Shown here piece by piece: positions 43,134 through 54,671 of a stretch of DNA of 64,000 bases; position 1 is the stretch's first letter; each line of letters starts with the position of its first letter. Position numbers and translations under genes: made by a program. This stretch comes from Ehretia macrophylla (taxonomy: Eukaryota > Streptophyta > Magnoliopsida > Boraginales > Ehretiaceae). The stretch covers positions 64,834,263-64,898,262 of the forward strand of contig CM075773.1 of the NCBI GenBank assembly GCA_037974665.1, written 5' to 3'. The notes under the pieces were generated by a model. It made no database searches and was not told the DNA's origin. It worked only from the letters and a program-made list of their open reading frames with translations.

Positions 43134-43151
43134 TGGTGTTGTTGCAGGTGA
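43134..43151 (+). other. Decayed primer-binding site of element B
   Basis: 'tggtgttgttgcaggtga' occupies the place and spacing of element A's 'tggcgccgttgtcgggga' but differs at several positions, including both CpG sites. It would prime poorly. Confidence 0.75.
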
Positions 43152-43441
43152 GGCACGGTATTGTTTTTTTTTTTTATAAAGTGTTTTGAATTTGTTTAAG
43201 TGTTTTACTTGTTGTCTTTATTTTGTAAAATTTGAAAATCAGAAAAGTACTTTTTGGTCTATTTTGAATAGTGCTATGATAATTGCGTGAAAATTTTTGT
43301 AAAGCACAAATTTTTGTGTAGTTTCTTTCTGCATTTAAACTACACCAATTTTGTATGCGTGGGTACCGTTCCTTGAATCCGAAACTAGACTCATGTGATC
43401 TCGAACCCTAGAGAATTCCTCATAGGAGATTATATTTCCCA

Positions 43442-44868
43442 ATGGTAAACCAAGATGAAAATTTCTAAAACCTTCCAAATCTTCATGTGGCTCAACCTAT
43501 GGATCAACCTATGAACTTAAGGCCTCCACCGATGACTCTTCGTTAATACTTTTCTCTAGGTGACTACAATCCCGAGTTCGCCATAGCCCCACCGACTCTT
43601 GAAAATGTAAATTTTGAACTCAAAATAGGAACAATATCGATGTTTCCTTCTTTCTATGGGAGGAGCAACGAAAATCCTCACGCTCACATCGTCGATTTCC
43701 TTGAAGCATGTTTTACTGTTCATATTCCTAATGTGAGTTGGGAAAACATTCAACTGTTACTCTTCCCATTCTCACTGAAAGATAAAGCCAAACAATGGCT
43801 ACATCATCTTGATGCTGGATCCATCACATGTTGGGAAGAACTTATTAGAAGATTCTTACATTGATTCTTCCCAATGGCCTAAATCACCACCCTGTGAATG
43901 GACATCATGATGTTCACTCAGTCTGATTTGGAACCATTCCACAAAGCATGGGAAAGTTTCAATGATCTGCGAAATCAGTGTCCCCATCATGGATTTGAAC
44001 ACCTCGAACTCTTGCATTACTTCTTTGAAGATCTTACCCTATAGCAGAAGATGATGGTCAAGCCAATGAGTAACCCCAGCATCTTCAATCTCACAACAAA
44101 TGATGCCTGGGGTAGAATTGAGAACATAGCCAAAGACTCCCTCCAGAATACTGCAATAGACCGAGAGGGAAGAAGTAGTCATAATTCTCCCAAAAAAAAA
44201 GCACTCTTCAAAGTTAGCTCAAACGCCAATCTAACTAACAAAACAGATGCCTTTGCTCAGCTAGTTGAAAATTTTATAACTCTAGGGTCTAATTTCTCAC
44301 TAGCTCCTCAGAACTCGGAGATGTGTGCCATATGCTCCGAATTAGACCATTATATTGTTACTTGTCCAATCGGTTCAGAATTCACCAAGTTCATGCAATA
44401 ATAAGTCTTTGCCACATAAGGATAGATGTGAAATTATAATCCATATTTGAATTCGTATAAACCTGGATAGCGAGACAATCTCGCGTTCTCTTAGTGATAG
44501 AGAAACCGCGAACCTCAGTTTTATCAGCAACAATTCCAAAGACCCCAAAATCCTCTAGGTTTCTATCAAGTACCAAAAGAAAATCCGTTTAGAATGTAAC
44601 AGAACAATCTTCCCACTCTTCTCCTGCTTAATCATCATCTGATGACAAATTCGATAAACTTCTACAAGTGGTTCAAGTCCAGGAACAGTCGATTACTAAA
44701 CTTGAAAACCAAATCGGGCAGTTAGCCCAACATCCGAACAAGAGAGACGAGGGCAAGCTCTCATCCCAGCCTGTAGAGAATCGACATGGACAATGCCAGA
44801 ATATCCAAATTGAGAGCACCCAAGAGCAAGCTAAGGCTATCAGCACCTTTAGAAGCGGAAAAAAATAG
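43442..44868 (+). pseudogene. Element B gag
   Basis: The ATG at 43442 starts a frame broken by a stop after eight codons and again near 43538. Open blocks encode 'MFPSFYGRSNENPHAHIVDF' (from 43640), 'LLLFPFSLKDKAKQWLHHLD', 'MMVKPMSNPSIFNLTTNDAW' (from 44051) and 'CAICSELDHYIVTCPIGS', and finally a Gln-rich 'QVQEQSITKLENQIGQLA' stretch and 'FRSGKK'. The same series is found in element A. Frameshifts near 43864, 44400 and 44600 separate the blocks. Confidence 0.88.
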
Positions 44869-45098
44869 ATAGCCATGTAGGACAAATGAGTCAAAATTTT
44901 CTCGAGGAAATAGAGGATGAAATTGAAATTGAAGATCAGGAAGATAATGTCAATGAGTCCCATAAGAATGAACAAGTTATGGTAGACCCAGTAGTGAAGC
45001 ATCCATCTCAAGTATTATACCCGGCAGCTCTGTCTTGACCAAATCCAAGTGAGGACCTTAAAAATCTAAATGGTTTAGAGAAAGATATTAAGATCAAT

Positions 45099-46046
45099 TT
45101 GCCTTTAGTAGAAGTGATCCAACAAATTCCGGCTTATGCTAAGTTTTTGAAAGACTTGTGTGTGGAGAAGAGACAGACCACTCACATACCAAAAAGGGTC
45201 AGGCTCACTGAAAAGGTTATCAATATCTGCACTCGAGGATTGCCCCTAAAGTTTAGTGATCCAGGAGCTTTTACCATTCTGTGCATCATTAAGGATCAAC
45301 AAGTAGAAAATGTTTTGCTCAACTTGGGATCTAGTGTTAACCTAATCCCACATACGGTCTATCAGAGATTATATTGGGGAAAATTGATGCCGACTAATGT
45401 AACCCTCCAATTTGTAGATAGATCTAAAAGAAGACCCAAAGGTACAGTAGAAGATGTTCTTGTTAACGTTAGGGAATTTTTACTTCCCGTCGATTTTATT
45501 GTGTTCGATATGGATTTTGGCCCTAACATTAAAAATACCACCCCCATCCTACTAGGCAGACCATTCTTAGCAACAGCTGACGCTGTTATCTACTACAAGA
45601 CTGGCATAATAGAATTGACCTTTGGGAATATGCGCACTAAGTTAAGGGTAGCTGATGTGGCCAATAGGATGAATAAAGATGATGTGGATGAATGTTTTCA
45701 TATAGATATCATTGACCATTATATAGAGGAACATGCCTACATACTCCTAACTCTTGAGGAAGAAATTAAAGAGCTAGAGCAGCTTTTATATCACTGCAAC
45801 ATTTCACTTAAAATAATCACCTCATCTTCTTTCATGATTGATCCAAGTGAGACCAATCAGGTCACGACTTCCCTCTCTCAAGATTCTGATTGTCACACAA
45901 TTGAGTCTCCCTTTGCTTTGGAGCTTAAACCATTGCTTAAAAATCTAAAATATGTCTATCTCGGACTTGATGAATCTTTGCCAGTGATAATTGCCTCAAA
46001 CTTGACTTCTGATCATGAGGAAAAGTTAATGGAAGTTTTGGGCTGA
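45099..46046 (+). pseudogene. Element B protease and linker
   Basis: A continuous block of 315 codons has 'LVEVIQQIPAYAKFLKDLC' at its start, 'CTRGLPLKFSDPGAF', the catalytic site as 'VLLNLGSSVNLIPHTVYQRL', and 'ILLGRPFLATADAVIYYKTG'. The catalytic Asp of the DLG motif is Asn (codon 45321-45323), which should abolish retropepsin activity even though the frame is open. The last hundred codons are the acidic linker that leads to RT. Confidence 0.9.
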
Positions 46047-46049
46047 CAT

Positions 46050-46990
46050 AAAACAACAATAGGATGGACCGTAGATGATTTGAGAAGAATAGATCCGGCT
46101 GTTTGCATGTATCGAATTCATTTTGAGGAAGGTGTCGTTCCCTCTCGAGAAATGCAAAGAAAACTGAACCCCAAACATGAGTGAGATTGTCCGCAAAGAA
46201 ATCATTAAGCTTCTTGACGCGGGTATTATTTACCCGATCTCTAGAAGCTCATAGGTCAGAACAATTCAAGTTGTCTTAAGAAGTCTGGGATCAAGGTGGT
46301 CCCTAATGATAAAGGTAAACTCATTCCCACACGCACCACTATTGTTTGGCGTGTCCGTATTGATGATAAAAAGCTCAATGCCAAGACTCGGAAAGACCAA
46401 TTTCTCTTACCCTTTCTTGATCTAATACTGGATAGAGTAGCTAGACAGGGCTATTATTATTTTTTAGATGGATATTCTGGGTATAATCATATCTCAGTCT
46501 TCCCCGAAGATAAAAAAAAGATCACTTCCACTCATCCCTATGGGACCTTTTCTAATTGTCGTTTGTCCTTTGGTTTATGCAATGCCCCTGCGATCTTTCA
46601 AAGGTGTATGATGGCCATTGTTCTGACATGGTTATGAAGTTTCTAGAGGTCTTTATGGATGACTTCTCAGTTTTTGGAACTACATTTGATGAATTTGGTA
46701 CTTAATTGGGAGAAAAGTCACTTCATGGTTAGGTGAGGGATAGTACTTGGTCATGTGGTATCTCAGGATGGTATCCATGTAGACACAACTAAGGTTGAAT
46801 TGATAAAGAAGTTCCCCGCACCCGAAACAGTGCGTGACATTGGATTATTCCTTGGTCATGCCGGTTTTTACAGGCATTGTATCAAGGACTTTAGCCACAT
46901 TGCTCGACCTCTTTTGAAGTCCCTTAGCCCATGATACTCCATTTAATTTTGATGACAAGTGTGCTAAGGTTTTTGAGAAGTTGAAGTCCT
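46050..46990 (+). pseudogene. Element B reverse transcriptase
   Basis: The parts are in order. 'ITTVW'-type sequence appears as 'TRTTIVWRVRIDDKKLNAKT' (from 46296). Then come 'FLDGYSGYNHISVFPEDKKK' and 'PYGTFSNCRLSFGLCNAP'; after a frameshift near 46630 the active site 'FMDDFSVFG' (46652-46663, intact), then 'HAGFYR'-type remnants. Deletions and frameshifts around 46690 and 46930 break the frame. Confidence 0.9.
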
Positions 46991-47040
46991 TACGTTACTC
47001 TGCACCTATTATCTAACGACTCGATTACAACCTCCCATTT

Positions 47041-47460
47041 AAGATTATGTGTGATACTTCAGATTATGCAGTGGGAGCTATTGCAACCACAAAGAAGGAA
47101 TTGTTAATTGTAGTATTCTTCCTTGACAAATTCATGCCATACATCCTAGGGTCAAAAGTGATAGTATATACGGATCATGCAGCCTTGCGTTACTCACTTA
47201 CCAAATGGGATACTAAGTCCCGTTTGATTCGTTGGTTACTATTACTTCAGGAATGTGACTTAGGCATCAAAGACAAAAAAAAAGGGAGTGAGAATTCTGT
47301 TGCTGACCACTTATCACATCTTGCTCTTGATTCCTCCATTTACTCTCTTCATTTTAATGATACATTTCCTAATGAGCAGCTCTTTGTTGTCTCACATCGG
47401 ATCCCTTGGTATGCCCATTTTGTTAATTACTTGGTGGCCCGAGAGTTACCTCCCCACTAG
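47041..47460 (+). pseudogene. Element B RNase H, internally deleted
   Basis: It begins '[12 protein letters not shown]' and jumps directly to '[17 protein letters not shown]'. Compared with element A, about 30 residues (from 'VLGQ' to 'KNYT') are missing in frame. The rest, '[16 protein letters not shown]' and '[14 protein letters not shown]', is well kept. The deleted part includes an active-site region, so the domain would not work. Confidence 0.9.
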
Positions 47461-48702
47461 GGAAAGAGAGAGAAAGAGCAATTTATGGCACATGTAAAGT
47501 ACTTTATCTGGGAAGATCCTTATATTTTTAATATCTGTATTGATCAAGTAATAAGGAGATGTGTACCTAAGGAGGAGTTTGACAGCATACTCTAATTCTG
47601 CCATTCTAAAGCTTGTGGTGGCCATTTTGAAGGTAAGAGGACTGCTGCTAAAGTCCTTCAGTGTGGGTTCTTTTGGCCCATTCTATTTAGAGATGCCTAA
47701 CAATTCTAAAAGAAATGCCCTCGATGTCAACATGCTGGGTCTATCTCTAGAAGGGACATGATGCCTTTGCACCCATTTTAGTTTGTGAAATATTCGATGT
47801 GTGGGGCATTGACTTTATGGGTCTGTTTTCTCCTTCTTCTGGGTGTACATATATTCTTGTGGATGTGGACTACATGTCTAAATGGGTAGAGGCAGTGGAA
47901 ACCCGAACCAACGACCACAGGGTTGTGGTCAAGTTCATTAAGGAACATATCTGTTTTAAATTCGGGGTGCCACGTGTACTTTTGAGTGACTGAGGACAAT
48001 ATTTCTGTCATCGGACACTTGAGGCATTATTGAAAAAATATTCAATCCGTCACAAATTGTGACACCTTATCACCCTTAGATGAGTGGGCAAGTGGAAGTG
48101 TCGAACAGGGAAATAAAATCCATTATGCAAAAAATGGTTAAACTCTTTCGAAAGGATTGGTCATGTCGTCTACATGATGCATTATGAGCCTATTGTACAG
48201 CTTTTAAGACTCCCATCGATATATCCCCGTATAGATTGGTATACAGTAAGGCTTGCCACCTCCCTGTTAAGTTTGAACATAAAGCTTATTGGGCTATTAA
48301 AGCCCTAAACTTTGACATTCAGCAAACAAGTGAGAGTAGGAGATTGGCCTTGAACGAGTTGGAAGAACTTCATTTTGAAGCCTTGAGAATGCCAAACTTT
48401 ATAAGGAGAGAATGAAGAAAATTTATGATAGATCTATTCTGAGAAAAACCTTTTCCCTCTCTGATAAAGTTTGGTTGTTTAACTCCAAACTAAAGTTATT
48501 CCCAGACAAGTTAAAGACTAAGTGGGATGAACCCTACGAGATGCATAAGGCATACCCTTCTGGAGCTACCAAGATTAAGCACCTCATAGATGGGCGAGTC
48601 TTCACAGTCAATGGTCAGCATTTGAAACATGCATTTGATACAAACTCGGTTCCTCATGAAGTTGAATCTATAGAGCTTCAGGATCCCTCTTACCTTACAT
48701 GA
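47461..48702 (+). pseudogene. Element B integrase
   Basis: The His-Cys region is spread over broken frames (about 47480-47770). The core block '[20 protein letters not shown]' (from 47799) with '[18 protein letters not shown]' and '[12 protein letters not shown]' ends at a stop near 47992. The C-terminal block (48412-48702) has 'LSDKVWLFNSKLKLFPDKLK' and 'WDEPYEMHKAYPSG'. Stops and frameshifts are frequent between them. Confidence 0.88.
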
Positions 48703-50230
48703 GTAAGGATTTTGCTGAGCTGACGGCGTTAAACTTAACACTCCTAGGAAGCAACCTAGATTTTTCATATTTGCTCGGGATTTTTTTTATGTCTTTTTTG
48801 TGTTTATCCCCTACACTTTTCGTTTAGATTTACTCAAAGTAGACTTACCGCTGTGTTGATGATAAACTTAAATTGTTTTGTCTATTGATCTTTTTTGAAT
48901 GATACATCTTTTAAAACAGATAATAGACATATTCTTTTGCATCAACATTGAATGAATTTGCTACACATCATGTGATCTCTTTCCTTATCACTACATTTCC
49001 CTTTGTATCTGATCAACATGTGCTAGAGAGTAAGCAAACCATAGGTTTGGGAATGTAGCATTTGATTTTCTATTTTTCCTTACATATTAAACTTTCCTGT
49101 GTACTGCATTGTCATTTGTTTGAGAACAAGCTCACTTTCGGTGTGGGGGTTCACATACATAATTTTTTTTCAAAAATATGTAAGAAAAACACTATTGTGA
49201 TAACCATTTTTCATGAGGAAGAGTAATTTGCTACCTTATTAGTTTATCAGAAGATGATTTGGATGATTTGAGAACCTGTGTTTTTAGTATTGTAATATGA
49301 AAATAAACTTTGAGGAATGTCTAAAGAAAAACTTTGGCTTATTGCATTCATGAGTTAACCTTGTTGTTATTCTTTTATTCAATTGATAGATATGTGAATT
49401 TGAGAGGAATCAGATAGGATTACCCTTTTCATGAGAGCTTCTTGTGATTGAAACCTGAACCAAGATGTCATATATGTATATTATGTTATTCAGTTATTCA
49501 AAAAAAAAAGATGTATATAACTTTACTTTTGAACATTTATGTTGTAAATCTCTAAGCACTACTATCCCAACACCTCATCATTATCATTCTGGATATGTGC
49601 TATGGTGTAAGGTTTTGGGCCTGGATATCTAGGGTAATTAAGGCACGTAGGGGTCCCTTTAAAACCTGGCAACCTCGGCCAACTGGCTGGGGATTATTGG
49701 CCTCAAAGCCCATTATATTGGATATTCAGAAAGCCAAAAGAAACTGAGCACTAAAAAGAGATAGTGTGAATTGTTCTTTCATTTAATGGCAAGTATAAAA
49801 GGGTAAAGGCATGATCAATGGTTTGATTACAAATGGGCAAGAATATCAAAATCTAATATGTTTGCATATCCTAAAGGTTGGGGAATTTCCATGAACTTAA
49901 TTTGCTTAGTTATCTCCTGAATGCATACTCCGAAGTGATCGATATATCATTTCCAAAAGAGTAGTTATTTTTGAAACTATATAAAGGTTCCCTTGTTGTT
50001 ATTGTCATTGACTTGTGAACTTGTCAAGAATGGAAATTGTATTTCTCAGAATTTATTTAGAAGAACATGACAGAGATGACATAGATTAAAATGGGTATGT
50101 AGTACTCATCTGTTAAGATGAAAAGATCAAATCCTGATAAGACTTGCGATGAATGTGGATTCATTTTCATGTTTGAGCAACTTAAACTTGAGTCAATTTC
50201 TTTTTGGGCAGTCATGCTTGAGGACAAACA
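48703..50230 (+). other. Non-coding 3' internal region of element B
   Basis: It has no env-like gene. 'gttaaacttaacac' (48727-48740) directly follows integrase, as in element A. Around 49605-49735 lies a block closely matching element A ('gggtaattaagg', 'acgtaggggtccctttaaaa', 'ggcctcaaagccc'). The conserved order of these words in two diverged copies suggests a cis-acting role. Confidence 0.75.
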
Positions 50231-50250
50231 AGGTTTAAGTTTGGGGATAT
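50231..50250 (+). other. Polypurine tract of element B
   Basis: 'aggtttaagtttggggatat' directly precedes the TGAT start of the 3' LTR and occupies the place of the plus-strand primer tract. Element A has the related 'ggttaaggtttggcgatg'. Confidence 0.75.
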
Positions 50251-51958
50251 TGATATATCTATAATTGTAGCACTCAAAACACGTTCTTTTAACTATATTT
50301 GCATATTAACTTGAGGTATGAATGTTATATTTAATACACCTTTGATGCAAGGTAGGTTGATTGAGGAAGTGAAAAAATCGGACCTAAAGCACAATTCAAA
50401 TTGAAAAACAAAGAAATGAGCAATAGAAAAGATTCGAGAACCAGTGGAAAAATGAGCCCGTAGAAAAAGAGTTTGGCCCAACCTGAGCACATAAAAGAAC
50501 TCAGGACGTCAAAAATAGCATAGAATGCCTCTTCAAATTTTTGGCCAAAAAGTCAAAATCGGGTCGGCACCATCAACAGCGAATGAAACAAGGCCTCAGC
50601 ATATGCCGGGCATACGCAAGAGGACCCTGCCGTCCACGTCGTGGCCTCTGATTGGGCCATGGCGTGGCCACAACATGAGGGACTCGCCTCTTCCGCCCAC
50701 ACTGTGGCCCCTGATTAGGCCTATGCAGGCATGGGAGGCATGGCCTGTAGCCCACGTCGTGGCTGTTGATTAGGCTACGGCCTGCCCACACGTGGGGGAC
50801 AACCAACACCCATGTCGCGGCCCTTGATTAGGTCCCAACATGCCCCCGTGTCCCCATGGGCCCCCACGGCTGGCCAACACAAGAGAGGAAGGGGGTCTAT
50901 AAATATCTCCCGGGTCCAAAAAGAAATCATCTTTCATTCAGTTATTTTTTCAGCTTTGCTTTAGTTATTGTAGTAGGTTAGTTAGGTTCTTTTGTAAGAG
51001 TTAGTATTTTGTCAAACATAGGGGAAACTCACCGGGTAGCTACATTTCAAGGAGATTATTGTACATTTTAACCTGAGGAAAAGCCCGATAGCTATGCCAG
51101 TGGAATCTCTGCTCAAATCACTACGTCAAAAATACGAGTTCATCTAATGGGGGAACCTTTCTTTACACTCTTTAATTTATGTAGCTCGTATTCATTTTTA
51201 ATATTTGAGTAGATATATTGTCTAGGGGAGGATATTATAATGGTGGTCTTTTAAATTTCGGTCTCGGATTCGGATGATTTGATTTTGATGCAATATATGG
51301 TTTCTGTTATTTAGTTTATTGTTGTCTTTCATATTCATTATACTTGTAGTTAATGTTATAATTGCTTTACATACGTGCCATATACTCGTGCTTTAATTGT
51401 GAATCTATCCGTTGTATCATAGTTTCTATGAAGTTATAGGTTGTACCATAATTTCTATTTGTAGATTTGTTAATTGTTGTGTTTAGTTAATTTGTCCGAT
51501 CACTTTAGATTACAAGGACAGATTTATACTTCGGCTAGATAAAGAACACGAGTATAGAACGACACCTATAACTAAAATAGTGACCGGGAATTAATTAGAC
51601 TTAGGAAATTAACTAGGTTAGGCTTGTAGTTTAATTCGAGCATGAAAACAAAGAATCTTGAACCCGAGCCAAGGTTAATTGCCTCATTGCTTATCCGACC
51701 CTTAGACTATTTCCCCTGAATTTGACAAAACCGAACTTTAGGTTAATTTACATTTTTTCACGACAGTTCAAATCACTCTTAACTATTTCACACATTTACT
51801 TAAACACTTTCACACACTTCTTCACAAACTAACTTAGGAGCCTCCCCGTGGATTCGACCTCACAATCAAGGATACTACACTACACTGATCTGTGCATTTG
51901 CAGGTTTAAAACTTGGTTAATTTTGCACGAATTTTATATACCGACCATGTAGCGATCA
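50251..51958 (+). repeat. 3' LTR of element B
   Basis: This 1708-bp LTR runs from 'tgatatatctataattg' to 'gtagcgatca', with the TATA box at 50898-50905. It abuts Copia coding sequence of element C at 51959. It is clearly alignable with 41502-43127, but with many substitutions and indels, particularly in the GC-rich 50570-50880 part. Confidence 0.9.
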
Positions 51959-52690
51959 GCACGCCAATGAGAACATCAACCAAACTCAACATGAATGAGA
52001 AAGATAAATTGGTTGATGAGAAAAAGTATTGAGGTATAACTGGTAGCCTACTATATTTAACTATTTCTAGGCCCGATATTATATTTATAGTGTGCTTCGG
52101 TGCTCGTTTCCAATCATATCATAAACAATCACACTTGAGTGCAATAAAAAGGATCTTTAGGTATCTAAAAGGCACATATGACTTGGGCTTATGGTATCCA
52201 AAAGGAACTTTATTTGAACTTGTAGGATATTTGGATGCCGACTTTGCTGGTTGTAAACTTGATAGAAAAAGTACTAGTAGATGTTGTCAATTTTCATGTT
52301 ACTCTTTAGTATCTTGGTTTAGTAAGAAACAAAATAGTGTGACACGTTCAACGACAAAATCCGAATATATGGCCATAAGAAATTGTGTTGCTAAGATTTT
52401 GTAGATAAAACAAACTTTGCTCGACTTTGGTTTGCAATATGATCATATTCCAATCAAATGTGATAATACAAGTGCCATAAATTTCACCAAGACTCTTATT
52501 CAACATTCTAGGACTAAGCATATTGAGATTAACCATCATCTCATATGTGATCATGTGTAAAAGGGTGATATCAAGCTTGAATTTGTTTAGTACATCAATT
52601 GGCTAACATTTTTACTAAACCATTGTTTAAAAGTCAATTTTTTTGTTATTAGAAGAGAGTTGGACATACAAAAACTAGTTTCAAAATAAA
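51959..52690 (+). pseudogene. Element C RT end and RNase H
   Basis: It opens at 'TPMRTSTKLNMNEKDKLVDE', the connection after the RT fingers and palm. It continues with 'GSLLYLTISRPDIIF', 'AIKRIFRYLKGTYDLGLWYP', 'YLDADFAGCKLDRKSTS' (first RNase H Asp), 'SWFSKKQNSVTRSTTKSEYM', 'IPIKCDNTSAINFTK' and 'HIEINHHLICDHV'. In-frame stops occur near 52029, 52402 and 52558. The wording is that of Sirevirus-type Copia elements and differs from D and F. Confidence 0.88.
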
Positions 52691-53028
52691 TTTTAAGTAT
52701 TCTAGAAAGTCGGGGTGAGTAGAGCAAGTTTAATGACTCAACTGCCCTCTCAACTAACCTTGTATATGAATGTTGGACGAGTGATACTGGTTGACTAGCT
52801 CAACCGACATACACTGGACATGCTGGGCGACTACTCGACCGACATTGACGGGTTTGGCAGAATTTGAAGGGTTTTACCCTTTTTTTCTCAAAATCTAAAC
52901 CCCTAAACTCAAAACTTCTCTCAAAACCTCTCATTTTTTTCACCATTTAACCTCAAAATTGTCCCAATTAAAACATTACCAACTTCATCCTAAGCCAAAA
53001 TCTTGAATTTTTTTCTCAAAATTTCATC

Positions 53029-54087
53029 ATGGTTAACACAAGATCAATAGGATCAAGGGCAAAAAGAGGTAGACCAAATTCTTCTCCTCAACAACCTCCT
53101 CAAGCTCCTCCACAAGTTCAACAAAGACTGGACAAGTAAAAGATTTACACTCATATGGTGTTTCTGAGTAAGGCCATTGTTAACCTTCATACAATGTGGC
53201 ATAAAATTCTTTTACCAAATCTTCATAAATATCAGTCTCTAAATGAATATATTTATGCCAACCTTGACATTCTAGCATAGTTACAATATCGGTACCATCA
53301 AAAGCAAGCTGCAACAACAATAAAGCCACAAATTCTTATTCTTGCATTGTCCATACTACAAAACAGATTGAGTTGTTGGCATCAAAGGTCCGAGATATTA
53401 AGGTTCTTTTAGATTAAAAGATTTTCAGCAAGGTGTTTGATCTCCCCACTCATGGTAAAAGATATTATAGTGTGCATGGCTGGCCCACAATATGTGTTAA
53501 TGAGAAAAATGCTATGACTGAGATGACATAGGATAGATTTAATCATGTTTTTGTTGATAGTACTCCAGATAATCGTGAAATCACTGGGTGAAACTTTCTT
53601 CTTCAACATATTATTACGATATAATAATGCCTTGAGTGACTAATAATGGAATGAATTTGATCAAATGCAGCCTGATCTTGCTCAAGAAGAGCAAAATATG
53701 TAGACTGCTATTGCACGATCTCGAGAGACTTTAGCAACCGATGAAGCTCGAAGACAAGGTATCGGTACATGTAGATCAGTTCCTCTAACCAGTTCTTAGG
53801 AGGCTTATATGGGAGATATTGCTCGTCTTATATCTGAAATGCATCAAATGGAAAGCCGCTTGAATAGCCGTATTAATTCATAGGGAAGATCCATTCAGAG
53901 AGATGTTGGGAGGGTACGGACTGAGGCCCGTAACATAAACATTTGGCTAGACAATTATGTGGTATGGATCCAAGAATGTGGAGGAAAACCTCGTCTACCA
54001 CTAAACCAAGTTCAAATGCCTTGGCCCGAGTATGAAGAGTTTGATGAAGAGGGGTATGAGGATGACAATAAGGATGATTATGCTTAG
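53029..54087 (+). pseudogene. Decayed frame of unknown function downstream of pol in element C
   Basis: An ATG at 53029 starts 'MVNTRSIGSRAKRGRPN', then a Pro/Gln-rich part ('QQPPQAPPQ'). The frame is broken several times. The last part (about 53820-54087) encodes a helical, Glu/Arg-rich stretch ('RLISEMHQMESRLNSRINS') and an acidic tail ending at TAG 54085-54087. Its place between pol and the 3' LTR is where some Sireviruses carry an env-like gene. I see no clear signal peptide or membrane segment, so the function is not assigned. Confidence 0.5.
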
Positions 54088-54289
54088 GCCCTTTTTCGAT
54101 CCGAAGACAATACATTTTTTTGAAAGAAAAACTTCTTTCCATTACCTCATTGTGGAACAATTTAGACTTTATCTTTGCTTTCAATACTTTTTAGCAGTTT
54201 CCTTTTTCCTTAGCACAATTTGCTCTAATGTTTTTGGCTAATATTCTAATTGATACTGATTGTTTGTTTGTGCACTTTATCTTTATTTG

Positions 54290-54671
54290 TTTTTGATGAT
54301 GTCCAAGTAGGAGAAGTTTGTGTTGAATAATATGCCAAAGGGGGAAGTTTGATTTGTGTTGAATGATGTGGCAAAGAGAGAAGTTTGATAGTCTGTATGT
54401 GTTGTGCTAAATGGTTTGAATATGTGCACATGCTTGTGATTATGCTAATATATATACTTGTGGAATATACATGTTTATGGTTATATTGAGATGCATACTT
54501 GTGGTTATTCTTGATTGCTTAAATTGTGGAAATAGATAATGATGCATGGAGTAAGGGAGAAGTTACTCATTTGAATATATTGGTTGATATGCATGATCTT
54601 AAGGGGAGTCTTCATTGTGTTTATTAGTGTTAATTGATACAGATTTTGTCATCATAAAAAAAATGGGTGAT
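54290..54671 (+). other. Repeated purine-rich tracts before element C's LTR
   Basis: 'gtaggagaagtttgtgttgaa', 'caaagggggaagtttg', 'caaagagagaagtttg', 'agtaagggagaagtta' and 'taaggggagtc' follow each other over 300 bp before the LTR. Multiple polypurine tracts in this place are a described Sirevirus feature. The tract directly at the LTR is 'aaaaaaatgggtgat'. Confidence 0.6.

Larger units (their letters stand above)
41502..51958 (+). mobile_element. Ty3/Gypsy element B (Athila/Tat-like)
   Basis: It has two LTRs (41502-43127, missing about 150 bp at its start, and a complete one at 50251-51958). A decayed tRNA-Asp-type primer site, gag, protease, RT, RNase H and integrase fragments and a long 3' non-coding region lie in the same order as element A. 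LTR starts, TATA context, gag and protease wording show that A and B are divergent members of one group. Target duplication cannot be checked because the left end is lost: the left neighbour is a LINE relic and the right neighbour is Sirevirus-like element C. Confidence 0.9.
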
